Of a stretch of DNA of 64,000 nucleotides, positions 27,902 to 37,118 are shown one piece after another. Positions within the stretch are counted from its first letter, which is position 1; the number at the start of each line of letters is the position of its first letter. Where the stretch lies: NCBI GenBank assembly GCA_036702865.1, contig DATNQD010000059.1, positions 248,001 through 312,000 of the forward strand, in the 5' to 3' direction. The position numbers and the translations under genes were made by a program. The notes beneath the pieces are model-generated. The model was not told where the DNA came from, made no database searches, and saw only the letters and a program-made list of their open reading frames with translations. This stretch comes from Trichocoleus sp. Its GTDB lineage: Bacteria > Cyanobacteriota > Cyanobacteriia > Elainellales > Elainellaceae.

Positions 27902-28362
27902 AGAACAAGTAATCGGGGAAGTAAGAATGCCTTAATATAGGGCAGATTTCAGAAGAGACGGGCAGTATGGGATAAATTCTAACGAATGCTCGTTCAATCG
28001 CTATCAGTATTCCTGCAATTTTCCGCCATTCTTGATCTCTAGGTTAGGCATCCGGTTAAACACAGTAAAATTTGCGGTTTTGGATGCATGATAGGCGATC
28101 GGCGGAAAAATTGCTCACATTTAAGTTGCTCAGATTATTCACGGGGCAACTGTCACTCGTCAATCCTGCGCTGCATGATCGGGTAATTGCTTCTCAAACT
28201 TCACTAGAGTTTAGATTTTCAGACAAAGACTGCTCGAAAATTATCAAGTTATCCTAACTTATGCATTAAAAATTGGGACGGAGCGTAAAGGCGATCGACC
28301 AATAACGATAGCGTAGACTCGCAAAAAAGCCTTTGAGATATAAAACACTTGAAATAAAAACA
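27902..28362. other. Intergenic region between divergent genes
   Basis: This 461-bp gap separates the SpoIIE phosphatase gene from ribD. A 61-codon frame at 28072-28257 has no recognisable protein features. I looked for an FMN riboswitch before ribD and do not see its conserved elements. Promoters for both genes probably lie here. Confidence 0.55.
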
Positions 28363-29493
28363 ATGGACGAGAAAGATACGTTCGATCGACAAATGATGCA
28401 GCGTTGCCTGGATCTGGCACGTCGAGCGTTAGGGCAGACGGCTCCAAACCCGCTGGTTGGTTCAGTCATTGTGAAGCAGGGGCAGGTAGTCGGAGAGGGA
28501 TTTCATCCGGGGGCAGGTCAGCCTCATGCTGAAGTATTTGCCCTGAGAGCAGCCGGGGCAGAAGCAGCAGGCGCAACCGCTTATGTCAACTTAGAGCCTT
28601 GCAGCCACTTTGGGCGAACGCCTCCCTGTGCCAATGCGCTAATTGCCGCAGGTGTTTCAAAAGTCGTTGTTGGTATGGTTGACCCCAACCCTAAAGTCGC
28701 GGGAACAGGAATCGATCGCCTTCGACAAGCAGGGATTGAAGTCGTTGTGGGGGTAGAAGAAGCAGATTGTCAGGCGTTAAATGAACCCTTTGTTTTTCGG
28801 ATGCAGCATCAGCGACCTTTGGGCATCTTGAAATACGCGATGACGCTAGATGGCAAGATTGCTGCGACCACAGGACATAGTGCTTGGGTTACTGCTGCCA
28901 CAGCTCGATCGTGGGTGCATCAGCTTCGAGTTGGCTGCGATGCGATCGTCATTGGCGGCAATACGGTTCGGCGAGACAATCCCTTTCTCACCAGTCATGG
29001 GCAGGGAAGCCATAACCCGCTACGAGTTGTGATGAGTCGATCGCTCGATCTCCCAGCGCAGGCAAACTTGTGGCATACGGCAGCAGCCCCGACCCTTGTT
29101 TTTACAGAAATTGGCAGGAAACCTGATTTTCAAGAGGCTTTGAGGCAGCAAGGCGTGGAGGTGATTGAACTTGCGGCTCTAACCCCTAGCGCAGTCATGA
29201 CAAACTTAGCCGATCGCGGCTTTCTCTCAGTGTTGTGGGAATGTGGCGGCACCCTGGCAGCAAAAGCAATTGCCGATGGCGCAGTCCATAAAGTCCTAGC
29301 ATTTATTGCCCCTAAAATTATCGGTGGAGCAATGGCTCCCTCACCTGTGGGGGATTTGGGACTGAGCAAAATGAGTGAGGCGATCGAATTAGAGAGAGTG
29401 AGATGGCGATCGATTGGGACAGATCTGCTGATCGAAGGCTACTTGCCCATTTCGCCTGTCTCTGAAATCAAAATGGAACAGGAAACACACTGA
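28363..29493 (+). CDS. ribD: Bifunctional riboflavin biosynthesis deaminase/reductase
   Basis: This 376-residue enzyme carries out two successive steps of riboflavin synthesis. The N-terminal zinc deaminase has HAE at 55-57 and the two Cys ligands at 80 and 89 in PCSHFGRTPPC. The C-terminal reductase (about 145-365) has KYAMTLDGKIAA and GGNTVRRDNP. The full domain pair and normal length suggest an active enzyme. I use the ATG at 28363; a TTG ten codons upstream is less likely. The other rib genes are not in the window. Confidence 0.95.
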   Translation: MDEKDTFDRQMMQRCLDLARRALGQTAPNPLVGSVIVKQGQVVGEGFHPGAGQPHAEVFALRAAGAEAAGATAYVNLEPCSHFGRTPPCANALIAAGVSKVVVGMVDPNPKVAGTGIDRLRQAGIEVVVGVEEADCQALNEPFVFRMQHQRPLGILKYAMTLDGKIAATTGHSAWVTAATARSWVHQLRVGCDAIVIGGNTVRRDNPFLTSHGQGSHNPLRVVMSRSLDLPAQANLWHTAAAPTLVFTEIGRKPDFQEALRQQGVEVIELAALTPSAVMTNLADRGFLSVLWECGGTLAAKAIADGAVHKVLAFIAPKIIGGAMAPSPVGDLGLSKMSEAIELERVRWRSIGTDLLIEGYLPISPVSEIKMEQETH

Positions 29494-29540
29494 AGTTATC
29501 GCAACGCTAGCCGAGCAAGCTTGCTTATCAACGAGCAGGC

Positions 29541-30215
29541 TTATCGAACGGAGTTCGTCTGGAAATTTGACTGTAGCGTTAGGTTTAAGTCTGTTGTCGG
29601 GTCAACCACCACCATTTCCACATCCTTACGACCTCGCAGCAGCACTTCTGCCAGTGCTCCCAATCCTGCACCTCCAACAACTTCCCAAACGTCGATTCTG
29701 CCAAAAATTTCAGACAAAATGGCGGCGGCTCCTGCCCCGATCGCAGCTCCTCGGAAGATATTAGGGTTGGTGCGGCGGCTCACTGCTTCCGTGCGGGTAA
29801 TCACCTGCGAAGTCGCATTCAATGGAACAGGCTGGGCGTCTTGGTAGAGCGTCACTTCTTCAGCAACAAACTGAGTGCCACCCGCCGCAGGCTTGAGATT
29901 GCCCTTAATTTGACTCCCGGCAGGAATCATTGTTGTGCCTCTGCTGCTGGTAATGTCGCTGCTGACCGTCAACGTTATAGGCACCGTCTCTTCCTTGGTC
30001 AATACAATTTTGTCTTTGTCGTAGCGGGTTGGAATCACTGTACCTGCTGGAACGACTGCCACGCGCCAGGAATCTGGAAGGCGTTGAGCAACAAGATAGC
30101 GATCGGGTGTTGCGGCGATCGATTTTGCCATTGAAAGAGGAATCGCAGCGGTAAAAGCAGACAGAAAAGCTAGCATCAGAGCGGTACCAGACTGCCAGCG
30201 GTACAGAAATTGCAT
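29541..30215 (-). CDS. Secreted protein, function unknown
   Basis: This 224-residue protein has an N-terminal signal peptide (about residues 1-35, cleavage near SIAATP). A beta-rich domain follows (VVPAGTVIPTRYDKDKIVLTKEET shown in part, MIPAGSQIKGNLKPAAGG), then a glycine/alanine-rich stretch (FRGAAIGAGAAAILSEIFG, VVGGAGLGALAEVLL) and a short C-terminal strand region. It resembles proteins with a hydrophobic glycine-zipper segment. It converges on ribD, whose stop lies 47 bp away. Function unknown. Confidence 0.75.
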   Translation of the reverse strand: MQFLYRWQSGTALMLAFLSAFTAAIPLSMAKSIAATPDRYLVAQRLPDSWRVAVVPAGTVIPTRYDKDKIVLTKEETVPITLTVSSDITSSRGTTMIPAGSQIKGNLKPAAGGTQFVAEEVTLYQDAQPVPLNATSQVITRTEAVSRRTNPNIFRGAAIGAGAAAILSEIFGRIDVWEVVGGAGLGALAEVLLRGRKDVEMVVVDPTTDLNLTLQSNFQTNSVR

Positions 30216-30375
30216 AGGTTGAGTCTCCAGAGATGAGATCCGAGTTTGAGGATGATGACTTTTCTAGTCAACAGAAAGTTCCTCAAGTGGATCTTTTTTT
30301 AGCATCAATCTTAAGCATGAGTTGAGCGGTCAGAAATTGATAATCGAAACGATCGACTGAGACGATCGAACACTA

Positions 30376-30768
30376 TTACCCATTTTCCAAAACCGCATCT
30401 AGCACCAGGGCGCGACAGCCCTTTAGCCCCAAACTCGGATCTTGCTGATAGGCTGTCTCTGGAACCCAGACCTGGATCTGGCGATCGGAGCCGATCGAAT
30501 AAAGATATTGCACATCGGGGTAATACCCCAGACCCACCTTTAAGTTGGAATAGTCGTCTTCACAAATCTCAAAGCCAAAGCGCACCACGATCTGAGCGAC
30601 TAAACATTCGGGCGTATCGCAGATTTCCCCAGAAATATCTCGCTCTTGCCAGAAAGTTTCTAAAAACCGATGTAGCAAAGGCAGAACCTTATCGGGTGTT
30701 CCATTGCGGCTGGCATAGACGATCGCCGGATTTCCTTCAACAATGATGTGACATGAAGTAGTAGCCAT
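30376..30768 (-). CDS. Conserved cyanobacterial protein, function unknown
   Basis: This 130-residue soluble protein has an AAGGAG ribosome site before the ATG at 30768, which supports the start. Distinct blocks are IIVEGNPAIVYASRNG, ICDTPECLVAQIVVRFGFE and YYPDVQYLYSIGSDRQIQVW. No signal peptide or membrane segment. I do not recognise a family. It is just downstream of larB on the same strand. Confidence 0.75.
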   Translation of the reverse strand: MATTSCHIIVEGNPAIVYASRNGTPDKVLPLLHRFLETFWQERDISGEICDTPECLVAQIVVRFGFEICEDDYSNLKVGLGYYPDVQYLYSIGSDRQIQVWVPETAYQQDPSLGLKGCRALVLDAVLENG

Positions 30769-30816
30769 TGAATTTGCTCCTTAGTCGATCGAGACTCCGA
30801 GACGCTGAGAGGAATG

Positions 30817-31728
30817 CTATATCATCTTGTGCTGCAATTTCTGTCCAGTTCGGAGAATTTGACCAGCCAGGACTGCCGCCCCAAAGCCGTTGTCAATATT
30901 CACAACTCCAATCCCTGCTGCACAAGAATTGAGCATGGTCAGTAGAGGAGCCAGTCCATTAAAGCTTGCTCCGTATCCAATGCTAGTTGGCACCGCAATC
31001 ACTGGGCAGTCGGCAAGTCCCGCAACCACACTGGGTAACGCTCCCTCCATTCCAGCGACCACAATCAACACATCAGCATCTGTAAGCATTTGGCGGTTGC
31101 TGAGCAAGCGATGAATTCCGGCAACGCCCACATCCCAGAGACGCTTAACCTCAAATCCAGACAGTTCAGCGGTCACGGCTGCTTCTTCTGCCACAGCAAG
31201 ATCAGCAGTTCCGGCAGACAGGAGGGTAATCGTTCCGGGAAATCGAGGCTTCAAATCGGGCGGGACGATCGCACAGATTCGCGCCAGTCGGTAATAGCGC
31301 AGATCAGGAACACGTCCTTGAATCTGGACATATACTTCTGGTTCGATCCGGGTTGCCATCACCACCGGATTGCGCCGACGCATCTTTTGCATAATTTGTA
31401 CGATCTGTTCGGGAGTTTTGCCGGGCCCCCAGATCACTTCTGGAAAGCCAGTTCGCAATGCCCGGTGATGGTCAATGTTGGCAAATTCATCGACTGGCTC
31501 AAAGTCAAAATGCTTGAGCTTTTCCAACGCAGAGTCGGGAGTGACGTTGCCTTGAGCAACAGCATGGAGGAGGTGGCGGAGAGCTTCGGGTGAGGTCACA
31601 GGCAGGTGGGGGATGAACTTGGGATGGGTGCTGGATTCTATTGTAAGGGGGAGGTGTAAGGGGGAGGGCGCTCGACTCTGTTGTGGTACGCCTGGATTGA
31701 TCTGGGTACGCTTACCTGTAAGGTGCAT
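30817..31728 (-). CDS. larB: LarB-type nicotinate dinucleotide carboxylase/hydrolase
   Basis: This ~303-residue protein has the PurE-like (AIR carboxylase) domain of LarB in its C-terminal two thirds, with LLSAGTADLAVAEEAA, VAGMEGALPSVVAGL and VPTSIGYGASFNG. LarB carboxylates and hydrolyses nicotinate adenine dinucleotide in making the nickel-pincer nucleotide of lactate racemase-type enzymes. larC and larE are not here. I use the ATG at 31728; a TTG at 31746 would overlap the neighbouring 5' region. The N-terminus is ~40 residues longer than usual and low-complexity. It is divergent from the TRYPCO1 gene with almost no gap. Confidence 0.9.
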   Translation of the reverse strand: MHLTGKRTQINPGVPQQSRAPSPLHLPLTIESSTHPKFIPHLPVTSPEALRHLLHAVAQGNVTPDSALEKLKHFDFEPVDEFANIDHHRALRTGFPEVIWGPGKTPEQIVQIMQKMRRRNPVVMATRIEPEVYVQIQGRVPDLRYYRLARICAIVPPDLKPRFPGTITLLSAGTADLAVAEEAAVTAELSGFEVKRLWDVGVAGIHRLLSNRQMLTDADVLIVVAGMEGALPSVVAGLADCPVIAVPTSIGYGASFNGLAPLLTMLNSCAAGIGVVNIDNGFGAAVLAGQILRTGQKLQHKMI

Positions 31729-31748
31729 CAAACTTAAGGAAATCAATC

Positions 31749-32219
31749 ATGCTTCAACTTATTCCGGTGCAATTGGATGACGGAACGCTGATTTATATTG
31801 AGGCGATCGAAAATAGCATCCCTGTTCACGCTTCTGAGATAGAGGAAGATGAACCAGAGGAGCAGCAGCGATCGGGTGGCAAGGGCTTTGTGCAAGATAC
31901 GCTTAAAACAATGCGGCAGGGTAGTCTGAGCCTGAGTGCAGAAGATCAAGCTCTCCAGAGTTTTAAGGCAGTCCAGAGTACGATTCGGGCATATACCACC
32001 TACACACTCAATGCCTTTCGCAACATGGCAGCCGCAGAAGTACAAAAAGTGTCTCTGGAGTTTGGCGTTAATGTCAGTGGCGTGAGTGGCGTACCTTACA
32101 TTGCAACAGGCACAGTCGGCTGCAATCTCAAAATCAATGTGGAATGTACTTTTCCGCCTCGTCCTCCTGCTGCCCCTGCTTCGCGTCCCCCTGCTCCTCC
32201 TGCTTCTCCGCAGGCATAA
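31749..32219 (+). CDS. Protein with a trypsin-co-occurring (TRYPCO1)-type domain
   Basis: This 156-residue protein opens LIPVQLDDGTLIYIEAIE, the strand pattern of the CU044_2847/TRYPCO1 family. An acidic Glu-rich spacer, a helical middle (SAEDQALQSFKAVQSTIRAY) and a beta-rich FGVNVSGVSGVPYIATGTVGCN stretch (shown in part) follow, then a Pro/Ala tail (about 135-156). That domain has been found next to trypsin-like proteases and conflict-type genes in other bacteria. No such protease is nearby here. The start has AAGGA at good spacing. Confidence 0.75.
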   Translation: MLQLIPVQLDDGTLIYIEAIENSIPVHASEIEEDEPEEQQRSGGKGFVQDTLKTMRQGSLSLSAEDQALQSFKAVQSTIRAYTTYTLNAFRNMAAAEVQKVSLEFGVNVSGVSGVPYIATGTVGCNLKINVECTFPPRPPAAPASRPPAPPASPQA

Positions 32220-32319
32220 GCTTTAAGCAATAGCCAATCCTTAATCTGGCAGATGATTTGCTAGACAATTTGCGATTCACTGCTAAAGTCGGCATCAACT
32301 ATGTTGTGAGCTTGTTTGC

Positions 32320-33738
32320 ATGAATTCTGTTGATTTGGCATTCACGTCTGCATTGGATCAGGCGAGGCTAATTCGTTCTAAAGAAGTTTCTCCTCTGGAA
32401 CTGGTAGAGCTATACCTGGAGCGGATCGAACGCCTGAATCCTCAGCTAGGCAGCTTCTTTACCATAACTGCCGATCGCGCCCTTGCAGATGCGAAAGCCA
32501 AGACAGATCAGTTAATGCAGGCTGACCTCGCTGCACTGCCCCCTTTTTTTGGTGTCCCGACTGCCATTAAAGACCTGACTCCTGTAGCAGATGTCCCCTG
32601 TAGCTATGGGGTCAAAATCATTCGCAAGCGGATTGAAATGCAGGATGCTGGAGTTGTAACGCGCATCAAGGACGCAGGCTTTGTTCTGTTAGGCAAGACT
32701 GCCACTTCGCAAATTGGCTCGACTCCCTACACCGAACCGCCCGGATTCCCCCCGGCTCGCAACCCTTGGAACCTTAGCTATACGCCTGGTGGATCGAGTG
32801 GTGGCTCGGCAGCAGCAGTTGCAGCAGGGCTTGTACCGATCGCACATGGTACAGATGGTGGGGGTTCTGTGCGTGGACCTGCTTTCTGTTGTGGGTTAGT
32901 GGGAATTAAGCCTGCTAGAGGTCGCGTTTCTCATGCCCCAGTGGGCGATCGGCTGAGTGGCTTGGCGACGGATGGTTCGCTGGCTCGAACGGTTTCTGAT
33001 GCAGCGGCATTATTGGATGTGATGGCTGGCTATACGCTGGGCGACCCCTACTGGCTCCCCGACCCCAATCCTTCGTTTTTAGCCGCAGCCGATCGATCGC
33101 CTGGAACGCTCAAAATTGGCTATATTACTCAGCTGCCGCCGCTTGGTCAGGCAGACCCAATTTGTGTACAGGCAGTGCTGGATACGGCAAAATTGCTGGA
33201 AGGATTAGGGCACTCCATCGAACCGATCGATCTGGATTTTGGCGATATTGCGGAACCGCTGGTTGCAGTCTGGCAGGCGGGCGTCGATGTGGGAGTTCCC
33301 TGGATTTTTCTAAACCGTTTTAATCGCTGGCTGTTGCGGCGATCTCGGTTGCGATCGAGCGGTCGGTATCTGCAAGCTGTCTCTAAAATGCAAGCAGCAG
33401 CTCGCCGGATTGTTGCTGCTCTGAGTCCGTTTGATGCTGTAATCATGCCTGTTTTTATGCATCCCACGATTCGGATTGGCGAATGGGCAAATTTGCGATC
33501 GGCGACAACGCTAGAAAAAATCATTCACTGGGTTGCACCCTGTCCGCCGATTAATGCTACAGGACAGCCCTCGATCGCCATTCCCACTGGATTTTCGCCC
33601 CTCGGATTACCGATCGGAGTACAGCTTGTTGGTCGTCCTGCAGGTGAAGAATTGTTGATTTCGCTGGCAGCCCAAATCGAACAGGCAAATCCTTGGAGTC
33701 ATCACCGTCCCTCGATCGCAGTGACCACATCGCCCTAG
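32320..33738 (+). CDS. Amidase of the amidase-signature family
   Basis: This 472-residue enzyme has the Ser-cisSer-Lys triad: Lys in [11 protein letters not shown] and the two Ser in the [14 protein letters not shown] loop. The downstream motif [11 protein letters not shown] is also present. These enzymes hydrolyse amide bonds; the substrate here is not clear. It differs from GatA by lacking the usual gatCAB setting and by its length and order of motifs. It stands alone, upstream of psaL. Confidence 0.9.
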   Translation: MNSVDLAFTSALDQARLIRSKEVSPLELVELYLERIERLNPQLGSFFTITADRALADAKAKTDQLMQADLAALPPFFGVPTAIKDLTPVADVPCSYGVKIIRKRIEMQDAGVVTRIKDAGFVLLGKTATSQIGSTPYTEPPGFPPARNPWNLSYTPGGSSGGSAAAVAAGLVPIAHGTDGGGSVRGPAFCCGLVGIKPARGRVSHAPVGDRLSGLATDGSLARTVSDAAALLDVMAGYTLGDPYWLPDPNPSFLAAADRSPGTLKIGYITQLPPLGQADPICVQAVLDTAKLLEGLGHSIEPIDLDFGDIAEPLVAVWQAGVDVGVPWIFLNRFNRWLLRRSRLRSSGRYLQAVSKMQAAARRIVAALSPFDAVIMPVFMHPTIRIGEWANLRSATTLEKIIHWVAPCPPINATGQPSIAIPTGFSPLGLPIGVQLVGRPAGEELLISLAAQIEQANPWSHHRPSIAVTTSP

Positions 33739-33860
33739 GGAGAGGATAAAAATCTCTCTTTAAGTCGATCCCTGACCTTAAAACTCTGCCGCTTAGGAAA
33801 GACGACTTGGCGCAAAAAGCTGATTACTATGCTTCCAATAGTATTTAGCGACAAAAGATT

Positions 33861-34400
33861 ATGGTTCAAGCAATTAACGCGATCGACCAGTCTAAGGATC
33901 GTCCTCGTGACCCACGTAATAAAGAGGTAGTTCATGCTGCCTCTAACGATCCACAGATTGGCAATCTGGAAACTCCAATCAACGCTTCTCCTCTGGTCAA
34001 AGCCTATATCAATAACCTGCCTGCCTATCGTCAGCACTTGTCTCCGCTGCGGCGTGGGCTTGAAGTGGGTCTGGCACATGGCTACTGGCTGATTGGTCCT
34101 TTCTATGAGTTCAACCCGCTACGCGAAACTGAAGTTGGCTCTCTGGTTGCTCTGCTCTCCACGATCGGCTTGATCCTGATCTCGACGCTGGCAATCTCCC
34201 TCTATGCATCCAGCAGCCCCCCTCAGCCTACGGCAACCCTGACCACCCCCAATCCTCCTGCGGAGCTGAGAACTCCTACGGGCTGGAGTGAGTATGCAAG
34301 TGGTTTCTTTATTGGTGGCGTTGGTGGCGCAATTTTCGCTTATGCGATCGTCTCGAATATTGATTTACTCAAGAATGTCTTGAATGCGGCTGGCTTCTAA
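33861..34400 (+). CDS. psaL: Photosystem I reaction centre subunit XI
   Basis: This 179-residue protein forms the trimer contact region of photosystem I. The PsaL signature is clear: TPINASPLVKAYINNLPAYR, HLSPLRRGLEVGLAHGY and GPFYEFNPLR, followed by two further membrane segments (about residues 95-115 and 143-170). The N-terminal extension (MVQAINAIDQSKDRPRDPRNK) is polar and somewhat long. psaI, often next to psaL, is not seen in the flanking sequence. No HLR1 element was recognised in the 122 bp upstream. Confidence 0.97.
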   Translation: MVQAINAIDQSKDRPRDPRNKEVVHAASNDPQIGNLETPINASPLVKAYINNLPAYRQHLSPLRRGLEVGLAHGYWLIGPFYEFNPLRETEVGSLVALLSTIGLILISTLAISLYASSSPPQPTATLTTPNPPAELRTPTGWSEYASGFFIGGVGGAIFAYAIVSNIDLLKNVLNAAGF

Positions 34401-34562
34401 GAAGTTTGACAAGCCGTAGATGGATTTGATCCCCCTGACTCCTGAAGAAAAGGGTAGTGCATCGCTCAAAGTCCCTTTTTGAATTGGAAAGGGAGATTGG
34501 GGGATCTGATCTTTAAGACTATTCTTAAGACGATAAAAACCAGAATCTCCTAACAACAAATA

Positions 34563-34597
34563 AGGGACGAAAGATAAAATTCCTATCCTTCATCCCT
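34563..34597 (-). terminator. Likely terminator after ilvC (minus strand)
   Basis: Read on the minus strand, AGGGATGAAGGATA pairs with TATCTTTCGTCCCT using two G-U pairs. It is followed by TTATTTGTTGTT and lies 30-64 bp after the ilvC stop. On the plus strand the same stem has two mismatches, so it is directional to ilvC. Confidence 0.72.
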
Positions 34598-34626
34598 ATT
34601 TTTTCGGCTTTTACTCTTTTACTGAG

Positions 34627-35622
34627 TTAGACCTTCTTCAACCAGCTAAACATTGCCCGCAGATCCTTACCGACTTCTTCGATCGGGTGTTCTGCTTCAC
34701 GGCGACGCATTGCGGTAAATCCGGGCTTACCAGACTGATTCTCAAGAACGAACTCACGGGCAAACTGTCCGGTTTGAATTTCGTTGAGAATCTTCCGCAT
34801 TTCGGCGCGGGTAGCGTCAGTGACGATGCGAGGTCCACGAGTCAGATCGCCATATTCCGCCGTGTTAGAGATGCTGTCACGCATGGTAGCGAGTCCGCCT
34901 TCCACAATCAGGTCAACGATGAGCTTCACTTCATGGAGGCACTCAAAGTAGGCGAGTTCGGGCTGATAGCCAGCTTCCACCAGCGTTTCAAAGCCAGATT
35001 TAATGAGGGCGCTCAAGCCACCGCAGAGAACGACCTGTTCACCAAACAAGTCAGTTTCGGTTTCTTCACGGAATGTGGTTTCGAGGATTCCGGCACGAGT
35101 GCCGCCCACTCCCTTAGCGTAAGCCATCGCTCGATCGCGTGCCTGACCTGTCGCATCTTGATAGACTGCAAACAAACAGGGAACCCCTTCGCCCTGCTCA
35201 TAAGTCCGACGCACTAAATGTCCGGGTCCCTTAGGCGCGACCATAATTACGTCTACATCAGCCGGAGGCACAACCTGGGCAAAGTGAATGTTGAAGCCGT
35301 GAGCAAATGCCAGAATCTTACCTGCACTCAGGTTGGGTTCAATTTCTTCTTTATAAACCGTTTTTTGGACTTCATCCGGCAACAGAATCATGATCAGATC
35401 TGCTGCGGCGGACGCATCTGAAACGGATTTGACCGTCAACCCGGCTGCCTCTGCTTTCGCTGCCGATTTGCTTCCCGGATAAAGACCGACAATTACGTTC
35501 AAACCGCTGTCTTTGAGGTTGAGCGCATGTGCATGTCCCTGGGAGCCATAGCCGATAATGGCGATCGTTTTTCCGGCTAATATATCCAAATTTGCGTCAG
35601 CATCATAATACATCCGAGCCAT
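34627..35622 (-). CDS. ilvC: Ketol-acid reductoisomerase (NADP-type)
   Basis: This 331-residue enzyme makes dihydroxy-isovalerate or dihydroxy-methylvalerate in valine, isoleucine and leucine synthesis. The Rossmann motif [13 protein letters not shown] and the [18 protein letters not shown] block are present. The metal-binding [12 protein letters not shown] and [14 protein letters not shown] motifs are normal. The short length is the class I form. The N-terminus [15 protein letters not shown] is typical of cyanobacteria. It supplies the precursor used by leuA at 10809-12428, but the two are not linked in an operon. Confidence 0.97.
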   Translation of the reverse strand: MARMYYDADANLDILAGKTIAIIGYGSQGHAHALNLKDSGLNVIVGLYPGSKSAAKAEAAGLTVKSVSDASAAADLIMILLPDEVQKTVYKEEIEPNLSAGKILAFAHGFNIHFAQVVPPADVDVIMVAPKGPGHLVRRTYEQGEGVPCLFAVYQDATGQARDRAMAYAKGVGGTRAGILETTFREETETDLFGEQVVLCGGLSALIKSGFETLVEAGYQPELAYFECLHEVKLIVDLIVEGGLATMRDSISNTAEYGDLTRGPRIVTDATRAEMRKILNEIQTGQFAREFVLENQSGKPGFTAMRRREAEHPIEEVGKDLRAMFSWLKKV

Positions 35623-35768
35623 AGATCTCTCCGTCCAGCGATCGATTGATTTACCACAAGCTCATGATCATATCAAACTTTGAGACGCAAGATCCCAAAG
35701 GGAGAGACTGTCTGTTTTGTTTGTAACAGAAAAATTTGGCTGAACTGTAGATGGGAGTTGAGAACGGA

Positions 35769-36302
35769 TTAGCGGCTAGGTAGGAGCGGCTTCACAACCA
35801 AAAATCCGGCTCCAAAGGCAGTGAAGATGATGGCAATCACTGTGAGAGTAAGCCAAATGCCACCTAAGTCTTTTGGTTTTGCAGTCTTTGAGATCTGCTG
35901 GGGTCGAGCGGGTTCTTCGGTAAAGAGTTCTTCAGAGATCACTGGATTTGCGCTTCTGAGCTTGGCTGCCATGTCCTCAAACTCCGGTTCCTCTGGTGCA
36001 GCCACAGGTTGAGAAACGGGCTGGCTAACTGACTGGCTAAACGATGACGCTGGTTCTGCAACTTGCCGTAAGTGAAGCGCAGACTGGACAAAGCGATCGA
36101 TTTCGTAGCGAAGCTGCTGATTTTGTTGAGTAAGCTGCTGGTTTTTAGCATGAACAGTGTCCAGCATGGCTTGGGTTGCTTGCAGTTCTGCTGCGAGTTC
36201 CCGGTAGACCGAAATCGGTACGGAAGCAGCCTGATTACTGGTTGCTTGAGCGGAAGATTTGGGGGATTGCGCCGCGGAATCGAGGTTCGACCTGGAGTTC
36301 AT
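35769..36302 (-). CDS. Coiled-coil protein with one C-terminal membrane segment
   Basis: This 177-residue protein starts at the ATG at 36302. It has a Ser/Ala/Gln-rich N-terminus, a coiled coil (about residues 28-75; ELAAELQATQAMLDTVHAKNQ shown in part), a Ser-Gln-Pro-rich repeat (SFSQSVSQPVSQPVAAP) and an acidic linker. One membrane segment lies near the C-terminus (about 148-170). The layout is that of a tail-anchored cytoplasmic scaffold. Family unknown to me. Confidence 0.72.
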   Translation of the reverse strand: MNSRSNLDSAAQSPKSSAQATSNQAASVPISVYRELAAELQATQAMLDTVHAKNQQLTQQNQQLRYEIDRFVQSALHLRQVAEPASSFSQSVSQPVSQPVAAPEEPEFEDMAAKLRSANPVISEELFTEEPARPQQISKTAKPKDLGGIWLTLTVIAIIFTAFGAGFLVVKPLLPSR

Positions 36303-36561
36303 TGTTATAGGAATAGAAGAATTGGATAAATTACAGCATATTCAAGGAATTTATGCCCATGAATCTTAGTCGAATTTAGAAATTTTGGCATCGGGTTGGG
36401 TGGATTAGATAATTAAGGATATGTGCAAAGAATAAAATCTTTTGCGTTCGCTTCCTAAATTCCAGAATTTCAAAGCCTTTAAAGGCGGAGTTGGGCGCGG
36501 GGTACGAGTGAGAACGCTAGACTAGAAAGCTGGAAATTCATCATATCGATTGACTGTCATC

Positions 36562-37005
36562 ATGAGTTCAGCTGCTCAACCTGAAACGATTTCATCTGAG
36601 ACTACAAATGCCGCAGCCGCGCAGCTGCCCGAAGTGAAGTATGGTGAACGCCTCATTGCAGAGGGTGAGCTAATTACGTTCCCAAATCCGCGTCCGGGTC
36701 GCCGCTATACGATTCAGATCAGTCTGCCTGAGTTCACTTGTAAATGTCCGTTTTCTGGCTATCCTGACTTTGCCACAATTCACATTCAATATGTGCCAAA
36801 TGAACGGGTTGTAGAACTGAAAGCAATCAAGCTGTATATCAACAGCTACCGCGATCGATACATTTCGCACGAAGAATCGGTGAATCAAATTTTGGATGAT
36901 TTTGTTGCTGCTTGCGATCCATTAGAAGTGACCGTGAAAGGCGATTTTTCACCGCGTGGGAATGTGCATACGGTCGTAGAAGTAACGCATCAGAAACAGG
37001 GATAG
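36562..37005 (+). CDS. queF: NADPH-dependent 7-cyano-7-deazaguanine (preQ0) reductase
   Basis: This ~147-residue enzyme reduces preQ0 to preQ1 in queuosine synthesis. It is the short, YkvM-type QueF. The catalytic Cys lies in EFTCKCPFSGYPDFATI, and the downstream block ELKAIKLYINSYRDRYISHEE is typical. I use the ATG at 36562; a TTG at 36550 would add four residues. No preQ1 riboswitch was recognised in the 259 bp upstream. Confidence 0.95.
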   Translation: MSSAAQPETISSETTNAAAAQLPEVKYGERLIAEGELITFPNPRPGRRYTIQISLPEFTCKCPFSGYPDFATIHIQYVPNERVVELKAIKLYINSYRDRYISHEESVNQILDDFVAACDPLEVTVKGDFSPRGNVHTVVEVTHQKQG

Positions 37006-37118
37006 ATCGCTTGAGGGATAGGGGAGCCTTGATTCTGCAAGTTTTGAGATTCTGAACTAGGATAATCAACACTGACTATTCCTGTTCACTCCCCTCATTA
37101 CACACAGCATAAACAACG

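Noticed and set aside
28072-28257. Small ORF of 61 codons upstream of ribD
   Set aside because: No ribosome site, no protein-like features and unusual composition.
29514-29525. Palindrome AGCAAGCTTGCT as a terminator between ribD and the secreted-protein gene
   Set aside because: Not followed by a T-tract on either strand.
33739-33860. HLR1 element upstream of psaL
   Set aside because: No pair of (G/T)TTACA(T/A)(T/A) repeats is present.
36303-36561. preQ1 riboswitch before queF
   Set aside because: The conserved stem and A-rich tail of the known classes are not visible.
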